NCBI GenBank assembly: GCA_002451215.1
Contig: DKBM01000068.1
Coordinates: forward strand, 1 to 28,385
From: SM1-46 sp002451215
GTDB taxonomy: Bacteria; Pseudomonadota; Gammaproteobacteria; Acidiferrobacterales; Sulfurifustaceae
Reading direction: 5' to 3'
DNA: 28,385 nucleotides
Below the pieces are notes generated by a model, which worked only from the letters and a program-made list of their open reading frames with translations, did not search any database and had not been told where the DNA came from. Positions 7,865 through 15,502 of this stretch are shown here, piece by piece; within the stretch, counting starts at the first letter, position 1, and each line of letters begins with the position of its first letter. The position numbers and the translations under genes are program-made.

Positions 7865-8947
7865 CTAGCGCACCATATTGTCGAGAATTGCCTTCTTTAC
7901 TTCCGGTAGCGCCGCCTTCGTTTTCACCATCGGGGTCGTGCTCTGTTTGATCGCAATATCGGGATCTTTCAGACCGTGACCGGTCAAGGTGCACACCACG
8001 CGCGAACCCTCTGGAATGGAACCCTTCTTGATGTCATGCAATGCGCCGGCCAGCGATGCGGCTGATGCAGGCTCGCAAAATACGCCCTCTTTCTCTGCAA
8101 GTAGTTTTTGGGCTGCCAGAATCTCTTCATCGCTGAATGCCGCGAACCAACCGCTGGAATCCTCTTGTGCCTTCCAGGCCTTGTCCCAGGATTGCGGATG
8201 GCCGATGCGAATCGCGGTGGCGATTGTCTCCGGGTGATCGATCATCTTGTGATGGACGAACGGCGCCGCACCGGCGGCCTGGTAGCCAACCATCACGGGG
8301 CGATTGTTGCAGATGCCGTGATCGGCATACTCGCAATAGCCCATCCAGTGCGCGGTGATGTTGCCGGCATTGCCTACCGGCAGACAGTGGTAATCGGGAG
8401 CCGCGCCCAGCTCTTCGATGATCTCGAAAGCCGCGGTTTTCTGGCCTTGAAGTCGATAGGGATTGATTGAATTGACGATCGTTACCGGTGCCTCGTTCGC
8501 CACCTCCTTTACCAACGCCATGCCCGCATCAAAGTTGCCCTCGATCTGGATAACGACTGCCCCGTGAATCATCGCCTGCGCAAGCTTGCCGAGCGCAATC
8601 TTGCCTTCGGGGATCAACACAAAGCAGGTGATGCCAGCACGTGCCGCGTAGGCGGCCGCAGACGCCGACGTATTGCCGGTCGAGGCGCAAATGATCGCCT
8701 GACTACCGTCATCCACCGCCTTGGTTACAGCCATGGTCATGCCGCGATCCTTGAATGAACCGGTCGGGTTCAGGCCCTCGAACTTCACGTATATATCGAC
8801 ATGCTTGCCCACCAGCCTGGGAATATTGTTCAGACGAATGAGGGGCGTGGCGCCCTCACCCAACGAGATGATGCGCGTGGCATCCGAGACCGGAAGGCGG
8901 TCGCGGTACTTGTCGATCAATCCGGTGTAGCGGCTGCCGAGATTCAT
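7865..8947 (-). CDS. thrC: Threonine synthase
   Basis: Threonine synthase is a pyridoxal-phosphate enzyme that converts O-phosphohomoserine to threonine in the last step of the pathway. The 360-residue protein is of the short class also found in Bacillus and many Betaproteobacteria. It has SLGEGATPLIRL, the PLP lysine Lys66 in NPTGSFKDRGM, the ASTGNTSASAAAYAARAG block, and the phosphate-binding PVGNAGNITAHW. It starts 7 bp after the hom stop and ends the alaC-hom-thrC operon. The homoserine kinase gene needed between hom and thrC in the pathway is not in this window. Identity is secure. Confidence 0.96.
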   Translation of the reverse strand: MNLGSRYTGLIDKYRDRLPVSDATRIISLGEGATPLIRLNNIPRLVGKHVDIYVKFEGLNPTGSFKDRGMTMAVTKAVDDGSQAIICASTGNTSASAAAYAARAGITCFVLIPEGKIALGKLAQAMIHGAVVIQIEGNFDAGMALVKEVANEAPVTIVNSINPYRLQGQKTAAFEIIEELGAAPDYHCLPVGNAGNITAHWMGYCEYADHGICNNRPVMVGYQAAGAAPFVHHKMIDHPETIATAIRIGHPQSWDKAWKAQEDSSGWFAAFSDEEILAAQKLLAEKEGVFCEPASAASLAGALHDIKKGSIPEGSRVVCTLTGHGLKDPDIAIKQSTTPMVKTKAALPEVKKAILDNMVR

Positions 8948-8954
8948 GTTGCGG

Positions 8955-10277
8955 TCAATTCCAGGTCGGGTTCAGGTGCTCGAGTCGAATCCGCGCGACT
9001 TTGCCCGTGATCGAGTCGAGCTGCTCGATACGACTGATCGCGGCGTCCATGTTCTTCTCTTTCACGCGCTGGGTGAGAATGATGACCGGAACCGTCTGCT
9101 CGCCCGGCTGCGGCTCCTTCTGCAAGATGGCCTCGATGCTGATCGCAAGATCGGCGAGAATGCGCGTGACATCCGCCAGTACCCCGGGCTTGTCGAGCGC
9201 ATGCAACCGCAGATAGTAGGACGTGTCGACCTCGCCCATCGGCAGGATTGGCAGGTCAACACGTTGATCCGCCTGAAACGCCAGATGGGGAACGCGATTG
9301 GTCGGATCAGTAGTCAGGGTGCGCACGACATCAACCAGGTCGGCCACCACGGCAGACGCGGTCGGCTCGGCGCCCGCGCCGGCACCGTAGAACATGGTCG
9401 GCCCGACGGCATCTCCCTTCACCAACACGGCGTTCATCGCTCCCTCGACATTCGCAATCAGGCGCCGATATGGGATCAGCGTCGGGTGTACCCGCAGCTC
9501 GATTCCTCCGTTGATGCGCCGCGCAATACCGAGCAGCTTCAGTCGATAACCCAGTTCCTCTGCGTACGCCACATCCATGCGCGTCACCTTGCTGATCCCC
9601 TCGACATACGCGTCCTTGAACTTGAGCGGGATACCGAAGGCGATCGCCGCGAGAATGGTGAGCTTGTGCGCCGCGTCGATGCCCTCGATGTCGAACGTGG
9701 GATCCGCCTCGGCGTAGCCGAGTCGCTGCGCTTCCTTCAAGACATCAGCGAAGTCGGCGCCCCGTTCGCGCATCTCGGAGAGTATGAAGTTGCTGGTGCC
9801 GTTGATGATGCCTGCCAGCCATTCAATGCGGTTGCCGGCAAGGCCCTCGCGGATGGCTTTGATAATAGGGATCCCGCCAGCCACGGCAGCCTCAAATGCC
9901 ACCATCAGGCCCTTCTTCTGGGCGACGTCGAATATCTCGTTGCCATGAACCGCAATGAGCGCTTTGTTGGCGGTCACCACGTGCTTGCCGTTTGCGAGCG
10001 CCTCCAGCACGAGTGAACGCGCGGGCTCGTCGCCACCGATCAGCTCGACAACCACCTCGATCTCGGGATGACGCACAATCAGTGTCGGATCGGTGACCAG
10101 CTCGATGCCGCTGGTATCGCACGGTCGATGCTTGCTGATATCTCGCGCCGCCGCGTGCGTCACCTGAATGACGCGCCCGGCTCGGCGCGCAATTTCCTTG
10201 CCGTTGCGTGCAAGCACGTTGATCGTGCCGCAGCCAACCGTGCCGAGGCCCAGCACACCGACCTTGACCGGCTTCAC
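8955..10277 (-). CDS. hom: Homoserine dehydrogenase
   Basis: Homoserine dehydrogenase reduces aspartate semialdehyde to homoserine with NAD(P)H, at the branch toward threonine and methionine. In 440 residues it shows the Rossmann motif GLGTVG (10-15), VVELIGG, VTANKALIA, the catalytic block GIINGTSNFILSEM, and GYAEADPTFDIEGIDAAHKL. A C-terminal ACT domain (about 355-430, starting near YYLRLHALDKPGVLADVTRIL) is the usual site for feedback inhibition by threonine. The start is a GTG whose last two bases form part of the alaC TGA stop (GTGA), implying translational coupling. There is no fused aspartokinase domain, so this is the monofunctional form. Confidence 0.97.
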   Translation of the reverse strand: MKPVKVGVLGLGTVGCGTINVLARNGKEIARRAGRVIQVTHAAARDISKHRPCDTSGIELVTDPTLIVRHPEIEVVVELIGGDEPARSLVLEALANGKHVVTANKALIAVHGNEIFDVAQKKGLMVAFEAAVAGGIPIIKAIREGLAGNRIEWLAGIINGTSNFILSEMRERGADFADVLKEAQRLGYAEADPTFDIEGIDAAHKLTILAAIAFGIPLKFKDAYVEGISKVTRMDVAYAEELGYRLKLLGIARRINGGIELRVHPTLIPYRRLIANVEGAMNAVLVKGDAVGPTMFYGAGAGAEPTASAVVADLVDVVRTLTTDPTNRVPHLAFQADQRVDLPILPMGEVDTSYYLRLHALDKPGVLADVTRILADLAISIEAILQKEPQPGEQTVPVIILTQRVKEKNMDAAISRIEQLDSITGKVARIRLEHLNPTWN

Positions 10278-11479
10278 GCTTCTATCCTTTCCTGCAGGAC
10301 GCGATCACGCCGAAACATCTCGCGAATTGAGCGCATGGCCTGGCGAGTGCGATGCTCATTTTCGATCAGGCTGAAGCGCACGTACTCATCCCCGTACTCG
10401 CCAAACCCGATGCCGGGTGACACCGCCACTTGTGCCTCGTTAAGCAGTTTCTTTGAGAACTCGAGCGAACCGAGGTGGCGATACGCCTCCGGTATTCGTG
10501 CCCAGATAAACATCGTCGCCTTGGGCCGCTCCACCACCCACCCCGCCGAGAACAGCCCATTGCACAGCACGTCACGACGCTGCTCATACGTAAGCCGGAT
10601 CTCTTCGAGGCAATCCTGCGGCCCCTCAAGCGCCAAGATCGACGCCACCTGGATCGGGGTGAACGTCCCGTAATCGAAATATGACTTCAGGCGCCCGAGC
10701 GCAGCCACCAGCGTCGGGTTGCCGCACATGAAGCCGACGCGCCAACCGGGCATGTTGTAACTCTTGGAAAGCGTGTAGAACTCCACCGCCACCTCCTTGG
10801 CACCCGGCACCTGGAGAATGGACGGCGCCTTGTAGCCGTCAAAGACGATGTCGGCATATGCCAGGTCGTGGATAACCCAGATACCGTGCTCGCGCGCCAC
10901 CGCCACGACCTTCTCAAAGAAGTCGAGTTCCACACATTGCGTTGTCGGGTTCGACGGAAAATTGAGCACGAGCATCTTGGGCTTTGGCCATGCATTCTTG
11001 ATTGCGCGCTCTAGCTCGCCGAAGAAGTCGACGCCCGGCAAGATGGGCACATGACGAATGTCGGCGCCGGCAATCACGAACCCATAGGTATGAATTGGAT
11101 AGCAAGGATTGGGAACCAGCACGCTGTCACCACGATCGACGGTGGCAAGCGCCAGGTGCGACAGCCCTTCCTTGGAGCCGATTGTGACTATTGCCTCCTT
11201 GTCCATGTCGAGATCAACGTCATAACGGCGCTTGTACCACTGACAAATCGCCCGGCGGAGCCGCGGGATTCCCTTGGAAACCGAATAGCGGTGCGTATCC
11301 TCGCGCATTGCCGCCTCACACAACTTGTCGACAATGTGCTTGGGCGTCGCACCGTCGGGATTACCCATCCCGAAATCGATGATGTCCTCACCGCGCCGGC
11401 GCGCGTTGGCCTTCAACTCGTTGACGATGTTGAAGACATACGGCGGCAACCGCTTGATACGGGGAAATTCTGCGTCCAT
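10274..11479 (-). CDS. alaC: AlaC-type alanine transaminase (class I PLP aminotransferase)
   Basis: This is a fold-type I PLP aminotransferase, most like AlaC/YfdZ, which makes alanine from pyruvate and glutamate. The 401-residue protein begins FPRIKRLPPYVFNIVNELK, typical of this subgroup. It carries DFGMGNPDGATP, NFPSNPTTQCVELDFF, HDLAYADIVFDG, and the PLP lysine Lys239 in YTLSKSYNMPGWRVGF. It opens the operon with hom and thrC and overlaps hom by 4 bp. In Betaproteobacteria this gene commonly precedes hom. Some databases label such proteins as LL-diaminopimelate or aspartate aminotransferases; the substrate is therefore inferred from subgroup resemblance. Confidence 0.88.
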   Translation of the reverse strand: MDAEFPRIKRLPPYVFNIVNELKANARRRGEDIIDFGMGNPDGATPKHIVDKLCEAAMREDTHRYSVSKGIPRLRRAICQWYKRRYDVDLDMDKEAIVTIGSKEGLSHLALATVDRGDSVLVPNPCYPIHTYGFVIAGADIRHVPILPGVDFFGELERAIKNAWPKPKMLVLNFPSNPTTQCVELDFFEKVVAVAREHGIWVIHDLAYADIVFDGYKAPSILQVPGAKEVAVEFYTLSKSYNMPGWRVGFMCGNPTLVAALGRLKSYFDYGTFTPIQVASILALEGPQDCLEEIRLTYEQRRDVLCNGLFSAGWVVERPKATMFIWARIPEAYRHLGSLEFSKKLLNEAQVAVSPGIGFGEYGDEYVRFSLIENEHRTRQAMRSIREMFRRDRVLQERIEA

Positions 11480-11544
11480 GGTGCTACACGTCGGGAACCG
11501 CGCTGCGGTACGATAGATCGGGCCAACTGATTGAATCCTCTTGC

Positions 11545-11550
11545 ATTATA
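11545..11550 (-). promoter_or_regulatory. Probable -10 element of the alaC-hom-thrC promoter
   Basis: The minus strand reads an exact TATAAT about 65 bp ahead of the alaC ATG, inside the 113-bp divergent gap. The best upstream hexamer at 17-bp spacing is TTTCCC, a poor -35. The gene on the other strand (11593) must use part of the same region. Confidence 0.4.
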
Positions 11551-11592
11551 GGGCCTCTGCCCGCGCCGGGAAACTCATAACAGGACGAAAGG

Positions 11593-11991
11593 ATGAAGAT
11601 TGAGCTAGAGCGCACCGGCCTAAACCGCATCCGGGGGTACGCGCCGGGAAGGATAACGGTGAACGAAACCGTCTACCGCCAAAGCTTGCTCATCACGCCG
11701 GAGCGGTTGTATACGGACTGGCTCGTGAACAGCTCGGAGGGCCTGGCGGAGGCTCATTTTCAGCGCATTGCGGACCTGCGGCCAGAAGTCGTCCTGCTCG
11801 GCACCGGCGCAACCACGCGCTTCCCACCGGCACCACTGACCCGCCCCCTCATTACGGCAGGAATTGGGCTCGAAGTAATGGATACCGCGGCTGCCTGCCG
11901 CACCTACAACATTCTGATGGGAGATGGGCGTCGGGTACTGGCTGCCCTGTTGATGATCGAGCTGACAGGTCAGGTTGATTCGACGGAGTAA
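11593..11991 (+). CDS. Mth938-like domain protein (DUF498 family)
   Basis: This is a small 132-residue protein of the Mth938-like (DUF498) family, found from archaea to man; a eukaryotic member is the mitochondrial complex I assembly factor NDUFAF3. The bacterial role is unknown. Visible family features are the early RGYAPGRITVNETVY segment, PEVVLLGTGATTRFPP in the middle, GIGLEVMDTAAACRTYNIL, and a C-terminal helix DGRRVLAALLMIEL. An AGGACGAAAGG purine tract lies just before the ATG. It is one of only two plus-strand genes, divergent from alaC and convergent with rpoS, whose coding sequence it overlaps by 22 bp. The family assignment is good; no function can be claimed. Confidence 0.88.
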   Translation: MKIELERTGLNRIRGYAPGRITVNETVYRQSLLITPERLYTDWLVNSSEGLAEAHFQRIADLRPEVVLLGTGATTRFPPAPLTRPLITAGIGLEVMDTAAACRTYNILMGDGRRVLAALLMIELTGQVDSTE

Positions 11992-13040
11992 CCGGCCTTC
12001 TCAAGGATCACGCGCAAACGCTTGAGCGCCTCGACCTGAATCTGGCGCACGCGCTCGCGTGTGACCCCGATGTCCGCCCCAACTTCCTCCAGCGTAGATA
12101 TCTCGCGGCCGCTCAGACCGAAGCGCCGCTCAACCACCTCGCGCTGCTTGTCACTCAGTTCGTTGAGCCACAGCTCGATCAGCTGCTGCAAGTCATCATG
12201 CTGCAGCATGTTTTCCGGATCCGGCGTGCGATCATCTGCTATCGCGTCCAGCAAAGAACGGTCCGGGTCATCATCCAGCGGCGCGTCGACCGACGCGATG
12301 CGCTCGTTCAGCCCAAGCATCTCTTTCACGTCCTCCACCGGCTTGTCGAGCAGCGCTGCGACCTCCTCGGGGCTTGGCTCATGATCAAGTTTCTGCGCGA
12401 GGTGCCGGGCAGCACGCTGATAGATGTTGATCTCTTTCAAGACATGTACGGGAAGCCGAATAGTGCGCGTCTGATTCATAATGCCGCGCTCGATCGTCTG
12501 TCGAATCCACCAGGTGGCGTAAGTCGAGAATCGAAACCCGCGTTCCGGATCGAACTTTTCTACCGCACGAATAAGCCCGAGGTTGCCCTCCTCGATGAGG
12601 TCCAGCAGGGATAATCCCCGATTCATGTATCGGCGCGCGATCTTAACCACCAGGCGCAGGTTACTTTCGATCATGCGCTTGCGCGCCGCCCCATCACCCT
12701 TTTGCGCACGACGAGCGAAATATACCTCTTCCTCTGCCGTGAGCAGTGGCGAGAACCCGATCTCTCTCAGGTAAAGGCGGGTAGCATCCGCTTGCGAGTA
12801 GTAGCTATCCGATCCGTATTCGCGGGTCTCCGTCTCGCGGACCGTCTCTGCGGGCTCCGCGGAATCTGACGTGCGCTCTTCTTCCGAATCGGAATCCTCT
12901 GCGACAACCGACGTACTGGTCTCGGATTCGTCTTCTGCCTCGATCGGCGCCGATATGGCTCCGGCACGCCGGCCACGGCGCGTGGCCGGTGATGCAGCCT
13001 TCTTGGTTTTGGAACTCGGGCGAGCGGGTTTACGCGCCAT
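11970..13040 (-). CDS. rpoS: RNA polymerase sigma factor RpoS
   Basis: RpoS is the general stress and stationary-phase sigma factor. In 356 residues, an unusually polar N-terminal stretch (about 1-78, Lys/Arg-rich then Asp/Glu/Ser-rich) precedes the sigma-70 core. Region 1.2 starts with DATRLYLREIGFSPLLTAEEE (about 85-115). Region 2 includes NLRLVVKIARRYMNRGLSLLDLIEEGNLGLIRAVEKFD and FSTYATWWIRQTIERGIMNQTRTIRLPVHV (about 127-200). Region 4.2 ends with the helix-turn-helix TLEEVGADIGVTRERVRQIQ (316-335). The N-terminus aligns with RpoS rather than RpoD, which has a much longer region 1.1. rpoS starts one base after the nlpD stop, and as in enterics its main promoter may lie inside nlpD (inference). 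Confidence 0.95.
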   Translation of the reverse strand: MARKPARPSSKTKKAASPATRRGRRAGAISAPIEAEDESETSTSVVAEDSDSEEERTSDSAEPAETVRETETREYGSDSYYSQADATRLYLREIGFSPLLTAEEEVYFARRAQKGDGAARKRMIESNLRLVVKIARRYMNRGLSLLDLIEEGNLGLIRAVEKFDPERGFRFSTYATWWIRQTIERGIMNQTRTIRLPVHVLKEINIYQRAARHLAQKLDHEPSPEEVAALLDKPVEDVKEMLGLNERIASVDAPLDDDPDRSLLDAIADDRTPDPENMLQHDDLQQLIELWLNELSDKQREVVERRFGLSGREISTLEEVGADIGVTRERVRQIQVEALKRLRVILEKAGYSVEST

Positions 13041-13041
13041 G

Positions 13042-13986
13042 CTACTTTCGCGGGAGATAACTGAGCGGATTGACTGGAGTGCCGTGCCGACGAATTTCGA
13101 AGTGAAGCTTTGTGCGATCCGTACCGCTGCTTCCCATATCGGCGATCTTCTGGCCTCGTTTTACCACATCGCCTTCCTTAACCAAAATTCGATCACAGTG
13201 TGCGTACGCACTGAGGAAAGTGGCGTTATGTTTGATGATGATAAGCTGCCCGTAACCGCGAAGTCCACCGCCCTGATAGACGACCTGCCCCGACCCCGAC
13301 GCGCGGATCGGCTGGCCCTTGCGCCCACCGATCTCAACACCCTTGTTGTTGCCATCGCCATACCGTCCGATAACACTGCCGTCGGCCGGCCAAGCCCAGT
13401 CAACTCGCTCGTCTTGTGTGCTCGCGCGCTGCCGCGGCGTTGCTTCCCGTCTCGGCTGGTCCGCCTTTTTGCTCGATGTCTTGCCCGGGGTTTGAGTGCT
13501 TGTGGCGGCACGCCCACTTTGTTCATCGGGGCCCACGAGTTGTAGGCGTTGACCAACCCGCAGGGTATATGGCGGAGAGATGCCGTTCCACCTGGCTAGG
13601 TCCTGAACATTAAGATCGTGGGTGATACCGATACGGTAGAGCGTCTCCCCACGCTTGACGACGTGCACAGTCGGGCCCTCACTGCGAGTCCTGACTGCCT
13701 CTTCCTGCTGCGTCGGCGGCGAGAGCCGTACTTTCTGTCCTGGCTTGATGAGATATGGTCGCGGGATATCGTTCCATGTCGCCAGATCGCGATAGTCATT
13801 CCCTGATTCCCAGGCGATGCTGTACAGAGTGTCACCGGCCGCGACGGTGCGGATCTTGGCCTCGGCGGGATGAACCTCCCCCCGCGCCGAACCGGCGCCG
13901 ATTGGCCGATGGCTAGCGCAGGCACTTAATATAAGAAGCCCGACGACCAACAATACGCCGTTTCGCGAGCAGGCCCTACCCGGCAC
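13042..13986 (-). CDS. nlpD: NlpD-type LysM/M23 lipoprotein, murein hydrolase activator
   Basis: NlpD is an outer-membrane lipoprotein that activates septal amidases during cell division. From a GTG at 13986 the product has 314 residues: a lipoprotein signal with lipobox LSAC (Cys23), two LysM peptidoglycan-binding repeats (VAAGDTLYSIAWESGN and VKRGETLYRIGITHDLN), a Ser/Thr/Lys-rich linker, and a C-terminal M23-like domain. In that domain the first zinc histidine is replaced (NKGVEIGG), while YAHCD and LHFEIRRHG remain, as in E. coli NlpD, so it is likely a non-catalytic activator. The GTG has a GGGA ribosome-binding site and overlaps pcm by 11 bp; a TTG six codons earlier lacks one. Confidence 0.92.
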   Translation of the reverse strand: MPGRACSRNGVLLVVGLLILSACASHRPIGAGSARGEVHPAEAKIRTVAAGDTLYSIAWESGNDYRDLATWNDIPRPYLIKPGQKVRLSPPTQQEEAVRTRSEGPTVHVVKRGETLYRIGITHDLNVQDLARWNGISPPYTLRVGQRLQLVGPDEQSGRAATSTQTPGKTSSKKADQPRREATPRQRASTQDERVDWAWPADGSVIGRYGDGNNKGVEIGGRKGQPIRASGSGQVVYQGGGLRGYGQLIIIKHNATFLSAYAHCDRILVKEGDVVKRGQKIADMGSSGTDRTKLHFEIRRHGTPVNPLSYLPRK

Positions 13987-14644
13987 AGAGGTTCCCGGCA
14001 ACAAGGGGCACGAAGGTCACCCGCTCGATCCGCTCTTCGGTTGCTTCACCCTCCTGCTTGCTCACCAGCACTAGCTCCTGCAGCGCACCGTCGCCCACCG
14101 GAATGACCATCCGGCCTTGCGTCCCAAGCTGCTGGCGCAATGCCTCGGGAATCTCTTTTGGCGCGGCCGTCACGAGAATCGCCTCAAAAGGCGCATGCGC
14201 CTCCCATCCCCAACTGCCGTCCGAGAGCCGGAAGTGGACATTGCGGTAACCGAGACTACGCAGCTGCTGGCGCGAGCGGCGCATGAGCGGTTCAATGCGT
14301 TCGACCGTATAGATCTCCGGCACCAGTTCGGCAAGGATGGCCGTCTGGTAGCCTGAACCCGTACCAACCTCAAGCACCCGCCGCGGAGTTCCTGCGGCAA
14401 GCAGTGTCTGGGTCATCAACGCGACGATGTAGGGCTGCGATATCGTTTGGCCATAGCCAATCGGCAGCGCCGTGTCCTCGTAGGCGCGCGAGGCGAGCGC
14501 CTCATCGACCAGAAGATGACGAGGCACCTTCTGCATGGCCGTCAGCACACGCTCATCCCGGATTCCCTGGGCGCGGAGCCGCTCGATCAGACGTTGGCGC
14601 GTGCGCGCCGAGGTCATGCCAATGCCGTGTCGTGCAGTGCTCAC
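13976..14644 (-). CDS. pcm: Protein-L-isoaspartate O-methyltransferase
   Basis: Pcm uses S-adenosylmethionine to methylate L-isoaspartyl residues in aged proteins, starting their repair. The 222-residue protein carries the family markers VPRHLLVDEALASRAYEDTALPIGYGQTISQPYIVA in the N-terminal half, the SAM motif I VLEVGTGSGYQTAILAEL, and VTAAPKEIPEALRQQL further on. The start is a GTG at 14644; an in-frame ATG nine codons later has no better ribosome-binding site. It lies 25 bp after surE and overlaps nlpD, the classical surE-pcm-nlpD-rpoS order. Confidence 0.96.
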   Translation of the reverse strand: MSTARHGIGMTSARTRQRLIERLRAQGIRDERVLTAMQKVPRHLLVDEALASRAYEDTALPIGYGQTISQPYIVALMTQTLLAAGTPRRVLEVGTGSGYQTAILAELVPEIYTVERIEPLMRRSRQQLRSLGYRNVHFRLSDGSWGWEAHAPFEAILVTAAPKEIPEALRQQLGTQGRMVIPVGDGALQELVLVSKQEGEATEERIERVTFVPLVAGNLCAG

Positions 14645-14669
14645 TACTCGCGGCGGGTCGTGGTGCGTA

Positions 14670-15416
14670 TCACAGTTGCTTCAGCCAGGAGGCAACCTGG
14701 TCGAGGGCAGTATAACGGGTCAAATCGACGTGCAAAGGGGTGATGGAAACACAGTTGTGGTTCACCGCATGGAAATCCGTTCCTGGCCCAGCGTCGGACT
14801 CGGCGCCTGGCACGCCGACCCAATAGACCGGCCGGCCGTGCGGGTCCGTGGCCCGGACCACCGGCTCGGCCTTATGGCGCTGACCGAGACGCGTGGCTTC
14901 AATGCCGGACAGCGAGCTCAGCGGCACATCCGGGACGTTCACGTTAAGAATCGTATCGGCGGGCAATGGGTTGTTTTGCAGCTGTCTCACGAGCCGCAAC
15001 ACAATCTGGGCGGCCGTCTCGAAGTGGTGGCCCTCGTGCCCTACCAGCGAAACCGCGATAGCCGGGGACCCGAGAAACCGACCCTCCATCGCAGCTGCCA
15101 CCGTACCGGAATAAAGCACGTCGTCTCCCAGATTAGCTCCACGGTTGATACCGGAAATCACCATATCGGGCAGATGCTCCATCAGGCCGGTGATGGCGAT
15201 GTGAACGCAATCGGTCGGCGTACCGTCCGTGAAACGAAAACCATTGGACCCTTCGAAAACGCGTAACGGCCGGTTGAGCGTGAGCGAATTGCTGGCGCCG
15301 CTGCGATCACGCTCGGGCGCTACCACCTCAATCTCTGCCACGGGCCGAAGAACCGCCGCTAGCGCAGCCAGCCCCGGGGCAAGATAACCGTCGTCGTTGC
15401 TGAGCAGAATGCGCAT
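14670..15416 (-). CDS. surE: 5'/3'-nucleotidase SurE
   Basis: SurE is a metal-dependent nucleotidase and exopolyphosphatase linked to stationary-phase survival. In 248 residues it has the N-terminal metal site LLSNDDGYLAPG (Asp8, Asp9), the phosphate-binding serine Ser39 in APERDRSGASNSLT, TDGTPTDCVHIA, and SGINRGANLGDDVLYSGTVAAAMEG. These are diagnostic for SurE. It is the first gene of the surE-pcm-nlpD-rpoS cluster, 86 bp downstream of the HD-GYP gene. No clear terminator separates it from that gene. Confidence 0.97.
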   Translation of the reverse strand: MRILLSNDDGYLAPGLAALAAVLRPVAEIEVVAPERDRSGASNSLTLNRPLRVFEGSNGFRFTDGTPTDCVHIAITGLMEHLPDMVISGINRGANLGDDVLYSGTVAAAMEGRFLGSPAIAVSLVGHEGHHFETAAQIVLRLVRQLQNNPLPADTILNVNVPDVPLSSLSGIEATRLGQRHKAEPVVRATDPHGRPVYWVGVPGAESDAGPGTDFHAVNHNCVSITPLHVDLTRYTALDQVASWLKQL

Positions 15417-15502
15417 CGGTGCAATCCGTGCCGAGTGTCCGCGGCAACGTAGCGCACGGCACCCGGACTGGCGCGCATGATAACGGAACTGCGCCGACGC
15501 CG

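Noticed and set aside
7657..7950. Plus-strand 97-codon frame upstream of the thrC 3' end
   Set aside because: It has no recognisable domain and no clear ribosome-binding site, and it runs into thrC on the opposite strand.
8946..10016. Long plus-strand open frame (356 codons) antisense to hom
   Set aside because: It lies wholly opposite a certain gene, its product is rich in Arg, His and Gln with no fold signature, and such antisense frames are common in GC-rich genomes.
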